Positions 8,449 to 17,947 of a DNA stretch of 38,863 nt are shown here, piece by piece (the stretch's first letter is position 1; each line of letters opens with the position of its first letter). Source of the DNA: Clostridiaceae bacterium (lineage in GTDB: Bacteria; Bacillota_A; Clostridia; Clostridiales; Clostridiaceae); NCBI GenBank assembly GCA_029256485.1, contig JAQSXU010000046.1:1-38863 (forward strand), written 5' to 3'. The notes beneath the pieces are model-generated. The model had not been told where the DNA came from. It searched no databases and was given only the letters and a program-made list of their open reading frames with translations. The translations under genes and the position numbers were made by a program.

Positions 8449-9105
8449 TTGAAAAAGGACAAAATTAACAGCATTTTAGAAATTTTAAGTAAAACATATC
8501 CTGATGCAAAATGTGCTCTTAATTTTACATCGCCATATGAACTTCTTATATCCACTATACTTAGTGCTCAGTGCACTGATGTTAGAGTCAATATGGTAAC
8601 TTCAGAATTATATAAGGAATATAATACACCTGAAAAAATGATAACATTATCCCAGGAGCAGCTTGGAGAGAAGATTAAAAGCTGTGGGTTCTATAAGAAT
8701 AAAAGTAAAAATATACTTGGTACTACCAGGGATATTATAGAAAACTACAATGGGCAGGTTCCAAGTAATATGGAAGATTTAATTAAGCTTCCAGGTGTAG
8801 GAAGAAAAACTGCAAATGTAGTTATGTCTAACGCTTTCGGAACTCCAGCTATTGCTGTAGATACTCATGTTTTTAGAGTTTCAAACAGAATAGGTCTGGC
8901 AAAAGGAAAAACGCCAGAGGAAGTAGAAAAACAATTAATGAAAAATATACCAAAAAATATGTGGAGTGATTCACATCATTATTTAATATGGCATGGCAGG
9001 AGTATATGCAAATCAAGAAAACCACAATGTGACCAATGCCCAATAGAAAAACTGTGCCAGAAAAACCTTAATTTCCTAGAAAAAAAATTATTACAGGAAG
9101 ATTAA
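8449..9105 (+). CDS. nth: Endonuclease III
   Basis: A bifunctional DNA N-glycosylase/AP lyase for oxidised pyrimidines, 218 residues. The helix-hairpin-helix LPGVGRKTANVV carries the catalytic lysine and AVDTHVFRV the catalytic aspartate. The C-terminal 4Fe-4S cluster has the classical spacing C-x6-C-x2-C-x5-C (CKSRKPQCDQCPIEKLC). TTG 8449 fits the SD GAGGTGAG (8437-8444); GTG 8440 lies inside the SD. It converges with pncC, with 2 nt between the stop codons. Confidence 0.93.
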   Translation: MKKDKINSILEILSKTYPDAKCALNFTSPYELLISTILSAQCTDVRVNMVTSELYKEYNTPEKMITLSQEQLGEKIKSCGFYKNKSKNILGTTRDIIENYNGQVPSNMEDLIKLPGVGRKTANVVMSNAFGTPAIAVDTHVFRVSNRIGLAKGKTPEEVEKQLMKNIPKNMWSDSHHYLIWHGRSICKSRKPQCDQCPIEKLCQKNLNFLEKKLLQED

Positions 9106-9124
9106 AATTAATTTTCCTGTAATA
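9081..9124 (-). terminator. Terminator of pncC, lying inside the nth coding end
   Basis: TATTACAGGAA (9089-9099) and TTCCTGTAATA (9114-9124) form an 11-bp stem. On the minus strand it is followed by a run of seven T (A-run at 9081-9087), so it terminates pncC. The plus side has no T-run. The hairpin spans the last codons of both convergent genes. Confidence 0.75.
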
Positions 9125-9599
9125 GTAACTGCTGCTTAAGTAAATTAAGTGCAATATCCACAGTCTCTTTCCTAATATTCTGTCTTGTACCGGATAAATT
9201 AAGCTTTTTAGAGATTAACTTATTATTAATATACAAACCAACATAAACTAATCCCACAGGTTTTTCTATTGTTCCGCCGCCGGGACCAGCTATGCCTGTT
9301 GTGGATATACCAATATTAGTACCAGCTGACATCGCAATGCCATAAGCCATTTCTCTGGCAGTTTCATCACTAACAGCGCCATATTGTTCAAGGGTAGTAA
9401 TACTTACATTTAACCTTTTAACTTTTGCATCATTGCTGTAAGTTACGGCACCTTCCATAAAACATGAGGAGATACCAGGATAGTTAATTAAAGTAGCTGC
9501 TAAAAGACCGCCTGTACAGGATTCAGCAGTGGAAACAGTTAAATTTTTTTCTATTAATAATTCTCCAACTTCAATTTCTATATTTTTTTCATTTGACAA
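9108..9599 (-). CDS. pncC: Nicotinamide-nucleotide amidohydrolase PncC (CinA C-terminal domain)
   Basis: A 163-residue stand-alone CinA C-terminal domain. The family motif TAESCTGGLLAATLINYPG is present, followed by GAVTYSNDAK, GISTTGIAGPGGGT and KPVGLVYVGL. Enzymes of this type deamidate nicotinamide mononucleotide to nicotinate mononucleotide for NAD recycling. The start codon is TTG at 9599-9597, with AGGTG upstream on the minus strand. The N-terminal MoCF-like domain of full CinA is absent, as is normal for PncC. Confidence 0.88.
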   Translation of the reverse strand: MSNEKNIEIEVGELLIEKNLTVSTAESCTGGLLAATLINYPGISSCFMEGAVTYSNDAKVKRLNVSITTLEQYGAVSDETAREMAYGIAMSAGTNIGISTTGIAGPGGGTIEKPVGLVYVGLYINNKLISKKLNLSGTRQNIRKETVDIALNLLKQQLLLQEN

Positions 9600-9689
9600 T
9601 TATAACACCTCGAATTTATATTTTTATATTTATTATTTCACAAGTTAGCTCTAAATTAAAGTAAATTAAAATTAAAATGGGGGTAAAAA

Positions 9690-10736
9690 ATGGGAAATGT
9701 AAACACCATCCAATGGAAGGATGATAAGTTATTTTTAATAGATTGTACTAAACTTCCTGAAAAAGAAGAATATATAGTATGCAGCAAATACACTGTGCTT
9801 TGTAAGGCTATAAAAGAGTTAGCTGTAAGAGGGGCGCCTGCAATAGGAGTTTCTGCTGCCTATGGTGTAGTATTGGCAGCTTTAGAGGCCAGCAAGTGTA
9901 AAAGTGATAAGGAGTACAATTATTTTATAAAAAATGCTATTAAAGATTTATCTGAAACTAGACCAACAGCTGTAAACTTATTCTGGGCACTAAATAAAAT
10001 GGAAAATAAGTTTAACAGTATTAATAATATGGATAGAGAGAGCATAAAAAATTTATTGCTTGAAGAAGCAAACACTATTTATAAATATGATATTAAGTGT
10101 AATGAGTATATGGGCCAATATGGAAATGCAATTGTACCTGGCAAAGCTAATATTCTTACTCATTGTAATGCAGGAGCACTTGCTACTGCAGGGTATGGCA
10201 CAGCTCTGGGAGTAATAAGAGCTGCTCATAGTTCCGGAAAGCATATACATGTATATGCTGATGAAACTAGGCCATTGCTTCAGGGAGCAAGACTTACCTG
10301 TTGGGAATTAATGAAGGACAATATACCAACAACCCTTTTATGCGATAATATGGCAGGGTATGCTATGCAGCTTGGGAAAATTGATTTAGTTATTACTGGA
10401 GCAGATAGAATAACATCAAAAGGTGACACTGCAAATAAAATAGGAACATATTCTGTAGCAGTTTTAGCCAAGGAGAATAGAATTCCTTTTTACGTTGCTG
10501 CTCCTCTTTCAACTATAGACCTTAATTTAAGAAATGGCAGTGAAATAAAAATTGAAGAAAGAGACCAGAATGAGGTTAAAGAACTATTTGGGGTTAGAAC
10601 AGCACCAGCAAAGGCAACTGCTTTTAATCCAGCCTTTGACATAACTCCAAATAAGTATATTACAGGGATAATCACGGAAAAGGGAATATTAACACCACCA
10701 TTTGAAGAATCTATTGCCCAAGTATTTAAAAAATAG
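9690..10736 (+). CDS. mtnA: S-methyl-5-thioribose-1-phosphate isomerase (MtnA)
   Basis: A sugar-phosphate isomerase of the eIF2B-alpha/MtnA family, 348 residues, standard length. The motifs RGAPAIGVSAAYG, THCNAGALATAGYGTALG (with the catalytic cysteine), DETRPLLQGARLT and ITGADRI...GDTANKIGTY (with the catalytic aspartate) are all intact. It converts methylthioribose-1-phosphate, or the 5-deoxy equivalent, to the ribulose form. No other methionine salvage gene is nearby, so it could serve salvage of either 5-methylthioribose or 5-deoxyribose. SD GGGGG is upstream of the ATG. Confidence 0.9.
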   Translation: MGNVNTIQWKDDKLFLIDCTKLPEKEEYIVCSKYTVLCKAIKELAVRGAPAIGVSAAYGVVLAALEASKCKSDKEYNYFIKNAIKDLSETRPTAVNLFWALNKMENKFNSINNMDRESIKNLLLEEANTIYKYDIKCNEYMGQYGNAIVPGKANILTHCNAGALATAGYGTALGVIRAAHSSGKHIHVYADETRPLLQGARLTCWELMKDNIPTTLLCDNMAGYAMQLGKIDLVITGADRITSKGDTANKIGTYSVAVLAKENRIPFYVAAPLSTIDLNLRNGSEIKIEERDQNEVKELFGVRTAPAKATAFNPAFDITPNKYITGIITEKGILTPPFEESIAQVFKK

Positions 10737-10753
10737 TAGGAAATATTATAAAA

Positions 10754-10796
10754 AAGCTTTCTTTATTAGAATGATAAATTCTAATAAAGAAAGCTT
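10754..10796. terminator. Terminator shared by the convergent mtnA and M42 peptidase genes
   Basis: A perfect 19-bp stem pairs 10754-10772 with 10778-10796, loop GATAA. On the minus strand the stem is followed by TTTTTT, making it a strong terminator for the peptidase. On the plus strand it is followed by AAAAG, so it would stop mtnA only weakly. Confidence 0.85.
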
Positions 10797-10801
10797 AAAA
10801 G

Positions 10802-11839
10802 TTATTTATTCTGGCAATATTTAATCACTAAATCCAATGTAGCTAAAACTCCATCCATATGAGTTCTCTCATAGGCATGAGATGCAAATACGCCGGTTCC
10901 TATCAAACCTGTCTTAACATCCCATCCAGCACGAACTACTGCAGAAGCATCAGACCCGTAAAAAGGATAAATATCTATTTTATTTGAAATATTATTTTCC
11001 TTACATAGATTAACTAATTTATTTCTAAATTCTAAATCATATGGACCTGAAGAATCCTTTGCACATATACAAACACTATATTCTGATGAATTCTGAGCAA
11101 GTCCAGGTGCACCCATATCTACAGATAAAAACTCCTTAGTGTTTTCAGGTATAAAACTTGCACCATGACCAACTTCTTCATAATTGCTAATAAATATATT
11201 GGTTGCATAAGGAAGCTTAATATTATTTTCTTTAATATATTTAATTGCATATAATAATATAGCTACACTAGCCTTATCATCTAAATGTCTGCTTTTAATA
11301 AAACCATTTTCTGTAATAGTGGTTCTAGTATCGAAACATATAAAATCCCCAACATTAATTCCTAATTTTTCAGTATCTTTAGAATTAAAAACTTTTTCAT
11401 CTAGTATTACTTCCATATTTTCAGGTGTTCTTTTAAGCTCTTTTGCCTCATCACCGCTAATATGTACTGATGGCTTAATAGTATGAATTGTGCCACTATA
11501 TTCTTTTTTATCCATTGTAACAACAGTACAATTTTCCCCATCTATAGAATTCATCATAAACCCTCCAAGAGGAACAAGAGATAAGGCACCGCTACTTTTT
11601 ATACCCTTAACCATAGCCCCAAGTGTATCAACATGGGCAGATAGTGTTCTTTGATAATCATGATCTTCCCCGTCTAAAGTTATAATTAGAGCCCCTTTAT
11701 TTGTTGTTGAATATGAAATATTCATTGAAGAAAGCTCAGCTTTTAGATAGTCCATAATTTTAGAAGTATATCCTGTCGGGCTGGGTATAGTTAAAATTTT
11801 TTTAAGATATTCTTTTATTTTTTCTACGTCATAATTCAT
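10802..11839 (-). CDS. M42 family metallopeptidase (aminopeptidase)
   Basis: A 345-residue cytosolic di-metal aminopeptidase of the M42 family (glutamyl/PepA-like), part of peptide turnover. Metal-site motifs are AHVDTLGAMV, SRHLDDKASVAIL, the catalytic glutamates in NYEEVGHGAS, SVDMGAPG, and the late HAYERTHMDG. The N-terminus has the usual IPSPTGYT active-site approach. ATG at 11839 is chosen because AGGGGTG lies 5 nt upstream; the upstream in-frame ATG (11857) overlaps this SD. It is divergent from the VanW gene. Confidence 0.87.
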   Translation of the reverse strand: MNYDVEKIKEYLKKILTIPSPTGYTSKIMDYLKAELSSMNISYSTTNKGALIITLDGEDHDYQRTLSAHVDTLGAMVKGIKSSGALSLVPLGGFMMNSIDGENCTVVTMDKKEYSGTIHTIKPSVHISGDEAKELKRTPENMEVILDEKVFNSKDTEKLGINVGDFICFDTRTTITENGFIKSRHLDDKASVAILLYAIKYIKENNIKLPYATNIFISNYEEVGHGASFIPENTKEFLSVDMGAPGLAQNSSEYSVCICAKDSSGPYDLEFRNKLVNLCKENNISNKIDIYPFYGSDASAVVRAGWDVKTGLIGTGVFASHAYERTHMDGVLATLDLVIKYCQNK

Positions 11840-12002
11840 ATAAACACCCCTATTCAAATAAAAATTAATATAATTGTAAAGAAATTTTTACTTCTTAATT
11901 TTACCATAATATTATAATATTATAAATGACAAAACAGGGTAAATAATATACAAACATAATTAGTTTTATAGTATAATTATTTAATGAGAAGAGGTGATAT
12001 AG

Positions 12003-13358
12003 TTGAAAAACAAAAAAGTCTTAATTCCACTAATATTAGTAGTATTGATTGCTTTTGGGTCTGTAGGTTTTTATTCAGCATATATATATAATAGTGTTAA
12101 AGCGTGGAATAATATAATTTATCCGGGTATTAAAATAGAAGGCATTGACTTATCTGGGAAGACAAAAGAACAAGCTGCACAAATGTTAAAGGAAAATTAC
12201 AGCGATGTTATCCCAAATAAGAAAGTAAATATTAAAGCTTTAAAAAGAACTTATACATTAAATTATTCGAAACTCATCCCAAAGTATAATGTTGATGAAG
12301 TAGTTAACCAGGCTTTAAATTATGGAAAGAATGTATCTTTTTTCTCAAAGTATAATTTAATAAAAAGATCTTCAATGAAAAATTTTAAATTAAGTTTTAC
12401 TTATGATTCAAAGCCTGTTAAGGACATTGTAAGCACAATAGAAAAGGATGTTAATAAAGATCCAGTAAATGCTTCCATCAAATTGGTTGGATCATCATTT
12501 CAAATAAATCCGGAAGTTAAAGGAGTAAAACTTCTGAGCGACAAGCTTGAAAAGGATATTTTGAATAATATAAATGGTGATTTAGGACCAGATGTGAATA
12601 TTGAGGCTGCAACTGAAGAGGTACAGCCAAAGGTTACTAGTGATAAATTAAAAACCATCGATAGTGCTATTTCTACATTTTCCACAAACTATGGGAGCAT
12701 ATCTCCAGCTGAAAGAGCTAATAACATTGCATTAGCAACAAGAGGCATTGACGGCACTGTATTAATGCCGGGGGACAGCTTTAGCTTTAATGGTGTGTTG
12801 GGAAAAAGAACTGCGGAAAAGGGATATAAATCAGCCCACGTTATTGTAGGAACACAAGTAGTAGATGATTTTGGAGGAGGAATTTGCCAGGTATCAACCA
12901 CATTGTATAACACAGTATTAAGGGCAAATGTTACAGCAACAGAAAGGTCTCATCATACCCTTCCTTCTGCATATATAGGTTTAGGCATGGATGCTACAGT
13001 AGATTATGGAAACTTGGACTATAAATTTACTAATACCTTAAGCTATCCAATGTATATAGCTGGAAGAGCAGATGGAACCAATGTAAGCTTTATTGTATAC
13101 TCAAATTCATCATTAAAAGGCAGGACTTATGATATCTATAATGATGTATATGAAACTATACAGCCAAATGTAAAATATATCGATGACCCCACAATGCCAA
13201 TAGGGCAGACAGAAACTATACAAAAGCCTTTTACTGGATACAGGGTTAGGGTATACAAGAAAACTATACAAAATGGAAATGTAATCTCTACAGATTTGAT
13301 ATCAAATGATTATTACAAACCAGTGGATGCTCAAATAAAGAGAGGGACAAAAAAGTAG
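12003..13358 (+). CDS. VanW-domain cell-wall protein (YoaR-like)
   Basis: A 451-residue protein with one N-terminal membrane anchor (about residues 5-30), a putative peptidoglycan-binding middle region (VKAWNNIIYPGIKIEGIDLSGKTKEQA and onward), and a C-terminal VanW domain (MPGDSFSFNGVLGKRTAEKGYKSAHVIVG...FGGGICQVSTTLYNTVLRA...HHTLPSAYIGLGMDATVDYG). VanW domains occur beside glycopeptide resistance genes but are common in clostridial envelope proteins; their exact role is unknown. Start is TTG with GAGGTGAT just upstream. No van genes are present, so it should not be read as a resistance gene. Confidence 0.85.
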   Translation: MKNKKVLIPLILVVLIAFGSVGFYSAYIYNSVKAWNNIIYPGIKIEGIDLSGKTKEQAAQMLKENYSDVIPNKKVNIKALKRTYTLNYSKLIPKYNVDEVVNQALNYGKNVSFFSKYNLIKRSSMKNFKLSFTYDSKPVKDIVSTIEKDVNKDPVNASIKLVGSSFQINPEVKGVKLLSDKLEKDILNNINGDLGPDVNIEAATEEVQPKVTSDKLKTIDSAISTFSTNYGSISPAERANNIALATRGIDGTVLMPGDSFSFNGVLGKRTAEKGYKSAHVIVGTQVVDDFGGGICQVSTTLYNTVLRANVTATERSHHTLPSAYIGLGMDATVDYGNLDYKFTNTLSYPMYIAGRADGTNVSFIVYSNSSLKGRTYDIYNDVYETIQPNVKYIDDPTMPIGQTETIQKPFTGYRVRVYKKTIQNGNVISTDLISNDYYKPVDAQIKRGTKK

Positions 13359-13384
13359 TTAGGCTTAGCCTAGCTTCTTTTTTA
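13358..13384 (+). terminator. Terminator after the VanW gene
   Basis: GTTAGGC (13358-13364) pairs with GCCTAGC (13368-13374), 7 bp with one wobble and loop TTA, followed by TTCTTTTTT. Its first base is the last base of the stop codon. Confidence 0.65.
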
Positions 13385-13504
13385 ATATATATTTATATTT
13401 TTTCATAAAAAAAGAGGAGATTTTAATAGAATATATAATTATATATGTTAAACAAAATTCAGATAATATAATTTAAATGTTTTATTTGAGAAGGAGAGGT
13501 ATAA

Positions 13505-14443
13505 ATGGACGAAAGGGGTATTATAAATAAAATTGTACTTAATATTGAAAAAGTAATTATAGGGAAGGAATATGAAATATATAATATACTAAAAGGAATA
13601 ATTGGTAATGGACATATACTAATAGAAGATGTACCCGGAGTAGGCAAGACTACTCTAGTAAAAGCATTATCAAAATCTGTAAATCTCTCTTATAATAGAA
13701 TTCAGTTTACACCAGATTTGCTGCCATCTGATATCACTGGAATTTCAATTTATAATCAAAAATCTATGGAATTTGAGTTCAAAAAAGGACCTGTATTTTG
13801 CAATATACTATTAGCTGATGAGATAAATAGAACATCACCTAAAACTCAATCTGCACTGCTGCAAGTGATGGAAGAAAAACAGGTATCAGAAGGCAATAAC
13901 ACATATGAAATGAAAGAGCCTTTTATAGTTATGGCAACCCAAAATCCTGTAGAATATGAAGGCACATTTGTATTACCTGAAGCCCAGCTAGACAGGTTTA
14001 TGATTAAGGTTAAACTTGGTTATCCTGACAAGATGTATGAAACAAAAATCTTAAGCACTTATATAAATGATGAGCCTTTGAAAAGTTTAGAAACTGTAGC
14101 TGATGCCGAAGATATATTAATTATACAGAAAAAAGTAAGGCAGGTTTCTGCATCAAAAGAAATATATGATTATATTGCCAATATAGTTGATGCCACAAGA
14201 AATAACAAATTTTTAATTTTAGGGGCTAGTCCTAGAGCTTCACTGGCTTTACTGAGAATATCTCAAGCTAATGCATTTATAGATGGCAGAGATTATATAA
14301 TCCCTGAGGATGTAAGGGAAAATGTGAATATTGTTTTAGAACATAGATTGAGATCATCTTCCCTGGCTAAGTCAAACAATTATACTACGAAGAATGTTAT
14401 TGATGATATTATGAAGACTTTGCCTGTTCCAAGAATAAAATAA
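13505..14443 (+). CDS. MoxR-family AAA+ ATPase
   Basis: A 312-residue AAA+ ATPase. Walker A is EDVPGVGKTT (41-50), Walker B is LLADEI (101-106), the sensor region is VMATQNPVEYEGTFVLPEAQLDRF, and the sensor 2 arginine is in GASPRASLALL. MoxR ATPases act as chaperones that mature partner proteins. Here it begins a three-gene cassette with a DUF58 protein and a transglutaminase-like membrane protein, a very common arrangement. SD GGAGAGG precedes the ATG. Confidence 0.92.
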   Translation: MDERGIINKIVLNIEKVIIGKEYEIYNILKGIIGNGHILIEDVPGVGKTTLVKALSKSVNLSYNRIQFTPDLLPSDITGISIYNQKSMEFEFKKGPVFCNILLADEINRTSPKTQSALLQVMEEKQVSEGNNTYEMKEPFIVMATQNPVEYEGTFVLPEAQLDRFMIKVKLGYPDKMYETKILSTYINDEPLKSLETVADAEDILIIQKKVRQVSASKEIYDYIANIVDATRNNKFLILGASPRASLALLRISQANAFIDGRDYIIPEDVRENVNIVLEHRLRSSSLAKSNNYTTKNVIDDIMKTLPVPRIK

Positions 14444-14465
14444 TATTGTTATGGATGGTGGTGCA

Positions 14466-15620
14466 ATGTTTAAAATAGATAAAAAATTTGCAATCTTAAT
14501 GATTTGTGCACTGATATTTGCTTATTCACAGGGGGGGAATCTACCCTATGCTGTATTGTATTGTTTCCTGTTGTTATTTTTCATTGGAGTCTTATATGTA
14601 GTAAAGATGAAAAATGGCATATATATGAAAACTGAAATGAATAGAAATTTATATTACTGCGGTGAGGAAGGAGAGTACAGGTTAATTATTGAAAATTTAA
14701 CTTTACTTCCTATACCTTATTTGACCATAAAAAATAGAGTATTAGCTGATTTAGAGCCAAAATATAAAGGACAATCCATAAGCCTAAACATTGACGAGAA
14801 AAAGATAATAAATGGAAAATTAAATTTTAAAGTAAGGGGAATATACAATCTAGGAGATAATGATATAAATATGTCCGATTTATTTTCCATTTTTGAAATA
14901 AGAAAATATTTTAAGTTTGATGAGGTCATTAATGTATATCCTAAAATATCAGATATTAAGGACATTCAAGTTAACGGATATGACTTAATAAGAAATATTG
15001 TAAACTTTAAGGGCACTCTTGAGGATATATCCACTATAAAAGACATTAGAAAATACAATGAGGGAGACAGTTTAAAAAGAGTTCACTGGAAAGTCAGTGC
15101 AAAATACGGACAACTATACGTTAAAAATTACGATAATGTATCTGGAGAAAAATGCACATTACTGTTTAATATGAATCAAGATGACTATTTCATTGAAAAT
15201 GGACATATAATTGAAGAAAAGATAGTAGATGCATGTGTTTCTGTAATAAACAATATGCAAATAAGAGATATAACCTGTGATATATACATTAATAACAGTT
15301 CATTTCAAAAGTTTCAAATAGAAAATAGAGAAGAATTCAATTCACTTATGGACTATTTTCTTGTTAATAAAAGTCAAGGTAAAATGGATTATATCAAATT
15401 TATATACTCAAATTTGGAAAATATTCATAAAAGCAGCTGGTTGGGAATAATGACGCATAAGGTAGATGAAAGATTTACAAATTGTATTATAAATATTATG
15501 GATATGGGTTATAGAGTTACTGTAATTTATATTGGAGAAAATCCCAGGGACTTAAATTATGTAAATGTAATTAAAAATTCTCAAATAGATTGTATAAATT
15601 TTAATGAGCTTGTTTGGTAA
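14466..15620 (+). CDS. DUF58 domain protein
   Basis: A 384-residue protein with two N-terminal hydrophobic segments (about residues 6-45) followed by a beta-rich region and the DUF58 signature IRKYNEGDSLKRVHWKVSAKYGQLYVKNYD. The later part has the fold expected of a VWA-like domain, but a full MIDAS motif is not evident. The function is not established; it is the usual partner of MoxR. ATG 14466 is preferred because GGATGG/GGTGG lies in front of it; ATG 14451 has no SD. Confidence 0.85.
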   Translation: MFKIDKKFAILMICALIFAYSQGGNLPYAVLYCFLLLFFIGVLYVVKMKNGIYMKTEMNRNLYYCGEEGEYRLIIENLTLLPIPYLTIKNRVLADLEPKYKGQSISLNIDEKKIINGKLNFKVRGIYNLGDNDINMSDLFSIFEIRKYFKFDEVINVYPKISDIKDIQVNGYDLIRNIVNFKGTLEDISTIKDIRKYNEGDSLKRVHWKVSAKYGQLYVKNYDNVSGEKCTLLFNMNQDDYFIENGHIIEEKIVDACVSVINNMQIRDITCDIYINNSSFQKFQIENREEFNSLMDYFLVNKSQGKMDYIKFIYSNLENIHKSSWLGIMTHKVDERFTNCIINIMDMGYRVTVIYIGENPRDLNYVNVIKNSQIDCINFNELVW

Positions 15621-15644
15621 TTTGCACTAAAGAGAGGTGTAAGG

Positions 15645-17897
15645 GTGAATACAGTTAAGGATAATATGGTTTTTATTATATTAGTGTATATTAATATTAT
15701 TTTTAATTTAAGTGTAATGAGCAGCTGCTTCCAAATAAATAATTTTAGCTTTGGGTCAGTAACATTAATATACATATCTAGTATATTAATGTGGATTCTT
15801 TATAGGGATATATTGAAAACAAGAAAACATAGAATATATTTTACAACTGGAATTTTAATATTAATTATATTATTTATTCATTACAGAGTAAATATTAATA
15901 GTATTATTCAACTTTATGTTAACAACGCTGCTAACATAGGGAATTCCATATTTAATGGAACTGATGCTGATTATAATTTATATAGTCCTTTTGTTGCTGT
16001 TTTATTGCCAATTATTTCTCTTATAGTCTTGGTGTTTACTCATAAGAAATTTCAAAATTTCATTATGGTAATAACCTTTATAGTAATGCTAAGTTACTGG
16101 TATACAGGTTATGATCAGCAGGTTAAAAATAATCTTTTTAAGTTTTTAATGATTAGTTTGATAACCTATGCTTCTAATAAATATAAAGAAAACGAAAGAA
16201 AACTTAAGAAAATTGGGGTTAATACAAATAATTCCTTTAATAATGTATTCATATATATAATAATAAGCAGCATAATAATTTCAGGTCTAAGCAGGATGCT
16301 CCCGCAGAATTTTTTAGGTAAGTACGATGGCAGTATAATAACTAAGCTGCAAAATAAATTCGCAGTTAATAAGAAATCTGAGGGAGATATAAAAAATAAA
16401 TATAATATATCTTTTGCAGGATATAGTGATAGTAATATTAAACTTGGAGGACCAGTTAGTGTTAATGACCTAACTGCCTTTAAAATAAAATTTGATGAAG
16501 AAAATGATGAAAACAAGCCAATGTATTTTACTGGATCAGTTAAAGATAAATATGATGGATTCTCATGGAAAAAAATAAAAAATAATTATGTAGATCAGGA
16601 AAAGGTGCCAAAGTATACTGAAGGTTTCATAGAACCGCTGAATGGAGAAAAAAGGTTAACAATTTACCCAGATGAGCTTAGAAGTTCCACATTATTTGTA
16701 CCAAGATACACAAAAAACATCATAGTAAGTGAGGATGGAAAGGCATTTGTAGATGAATATGGAAGTTATATTAACAGCGGACTTGTAAATAAATCTTATA
16801 ATATTCAATATTATGGAAGCTCAGATATGGCAGATAACCTGTTTATAAATTTTCCAAGCAGTAATTATATAAGTGAAATAATGTCTAGAGAATACAATGC
16901 TACAATTGACAACAGTGCAAAGGAAAAAGGAGAAGAGGTTCGTTCACAGTATAAAGAGTTTCTTCAGCTGCCTGACAATATTAGCAATAGAACTATTGAA
17001 TTGGTAAATAACATAACAAAAGATAAACAGGGAAGCTATTATAAAGCAAAGGCAATTTTTGATTATCTTTCTCTTAATTATAAGTATACATTAGATGTTT
17101 CAGAAGTACCTCAGGGACAGGAATTTTTAGATTACTTTCTCTTTACAGAAAAAAAAGGTTACTGTACATATTTTGCCACTGCAGCCACTATTATGTGCAG
17201 AATTGCCGGCATACCAGCGAGATATGTGGAGGGATTTCACATAACAGACAAAAGAGATAATGATGGACTTTATGTTGCAAGCAATAAAAATGCCCATGCA
17301 TGGTGTGAATTTCTGGCATCACCATCAAAGAATATGTGGGCCATTTTAGATCCTGTACCAAATTCAACAGATTTAATACTAAAGGAGGAGCAGCTTAAAA
17401 AAGAACAGGCTCAAAATGAATTAGAAAATAAACAGTACCAAGTTAAGAAAAAACAAAATACAAAAGATATAAATGATAATGTAAATCAATCAAACAGTAA
17501 ATCTTTATTTAACAGGAAAATAATTTTTATAATATCAATATTGGCAGTATTAGCTGTGTCATTATGTATAAGGACAATATTTATTGTAGTAAAAACTAAA
17601 GCAATACTTAGAAATACAAGTATAATACCAATGTATAACCAATTGCTGAAAAGATTAAAAAGGTCAGGTATCATAAAAAAGGACAATATCAGTGATATGG
17701 AATTTGCGGCAAATATAAATGAATTAGAATTAAGATTTAAAATGGTTTCTTTGGTTAAAATTGCTTATGAAGAGTTTTATGGGGGGAAACAAAATGTAAA
17801 TGTAGATAAAAAGAGCTACATGATTTCAGTAGAAGAATATTTGAAGAAAACACAAGGTAAACCTAGATATTATATAGAAAAACTCATTTTTTACTAG
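15645..17897 (+). CDS. TgpA-like membrane transglutaminase domain protein
   Basis: A 750-residue protein. About six membrane helices fill residues 1-205, followed by an extracytoplasmic region, a transglutaminase core, one more membrane helix (about 625-650) and a cytoplasmic DUF4129-like tail. The catalytic triad is intact: Cys507 in GYCTYFATAATIMCRIAGIPARYVEG, His551 in NAHAWCEF and Asp569 in WAILDPVP. It may cross-link or hydrolyse envelope proteins or peptides; the substrate is unknown. Start is GTG with AGAGGTG upstream. It closes the MoxR/DUF58 cassette. Confidence 0.88.
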   Translation: MNTVKDNMVFIILVYINIIFNLSVMSSCFQINNFSFGSVTLIYISSILMWILYRDILKTRKHRIYFTTGILILIILFIHYRVNINSIIQLYVNNAANIGNSIFNGTDADYNLYSPFVAVLLPIISLIVLVFTHKKFQNFIMVITFIVMLSYWYTGYDQQVKNNLFKFLMISLITYASNKYKENERKLKKIGVNTNNSFNNVFIYIIISSIIISGLSRMLPQNFLGKYDGSIITKLQNKFAVNKKSEGDIKNKYNISFAGYSDSNIKLGGPVSVNDLTAFKIKFDEENDENKPMYFTGSVKDKYDGFSWKKIKNNYVDQEKVPKYTEGFIEPLNGEKRLTIYPDELRSSTLFVPRYTKNIIVSEDGKAFVDEYGSYINSGLVNKSYNIQYYGSSDMADNLFINFPSSNYISEIMSREYNATIDNSAKEKGEEVRSQYKEFLQLPDNISNRTIELVNNITKDKQGSYYKAKAIFDYLSLNYKYTLDVSEVPQGQEFLDYFLFTEKKGYCTYFATAATIMCRIAGIPARYVEGFHITDKRDNDGLYVASNKNAHAWCEFLASPSKNMWAILDPVPNSTDLILKEEQLKKEQAQNELENKQYQVKKKQNTKDINDNVNQSNSKSLFNRKIIFIISILAVLAVSLCIRTIFIVVKTKAILRNTSIIPMYNQLLKRLKRSGIIKKDNISDMEFAANINELELRFKMVSLVKIAYEEFYGGKQNVNVDKKSYMISVEEYLKKTQGKPRYYIEKLIFY

Positions 17898-17926
17898 AAA
17901 CTGCTGTTTTATTAATTATTAAAGTA

Positions 17927-17935
17927 TGCTATAAT
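17927..17935 (+). promoter_or_regulatory. Extended -10 promoter of tRNA-Leu
   Basis: TGCTATAAT (17927-17935) is a TGn extended -10 element 12 nt before the tRNA 5' end. No good -35 hexamer is seen. A 22-bp near-palindrome (17925-17946, one mismatched pair) is centred just after the -10. Confidence 0.6.
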
Positions 17936-17947
17936 ATTGTAGCATAA

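Noticed and set aside
12003..13358. Vancomycin resistance gene
   Set aside because: Only a VanW domain is present; vanH, vanA/B, vanX and vanRS are absent, and VanW domains are common in clostridial envelope proteins.
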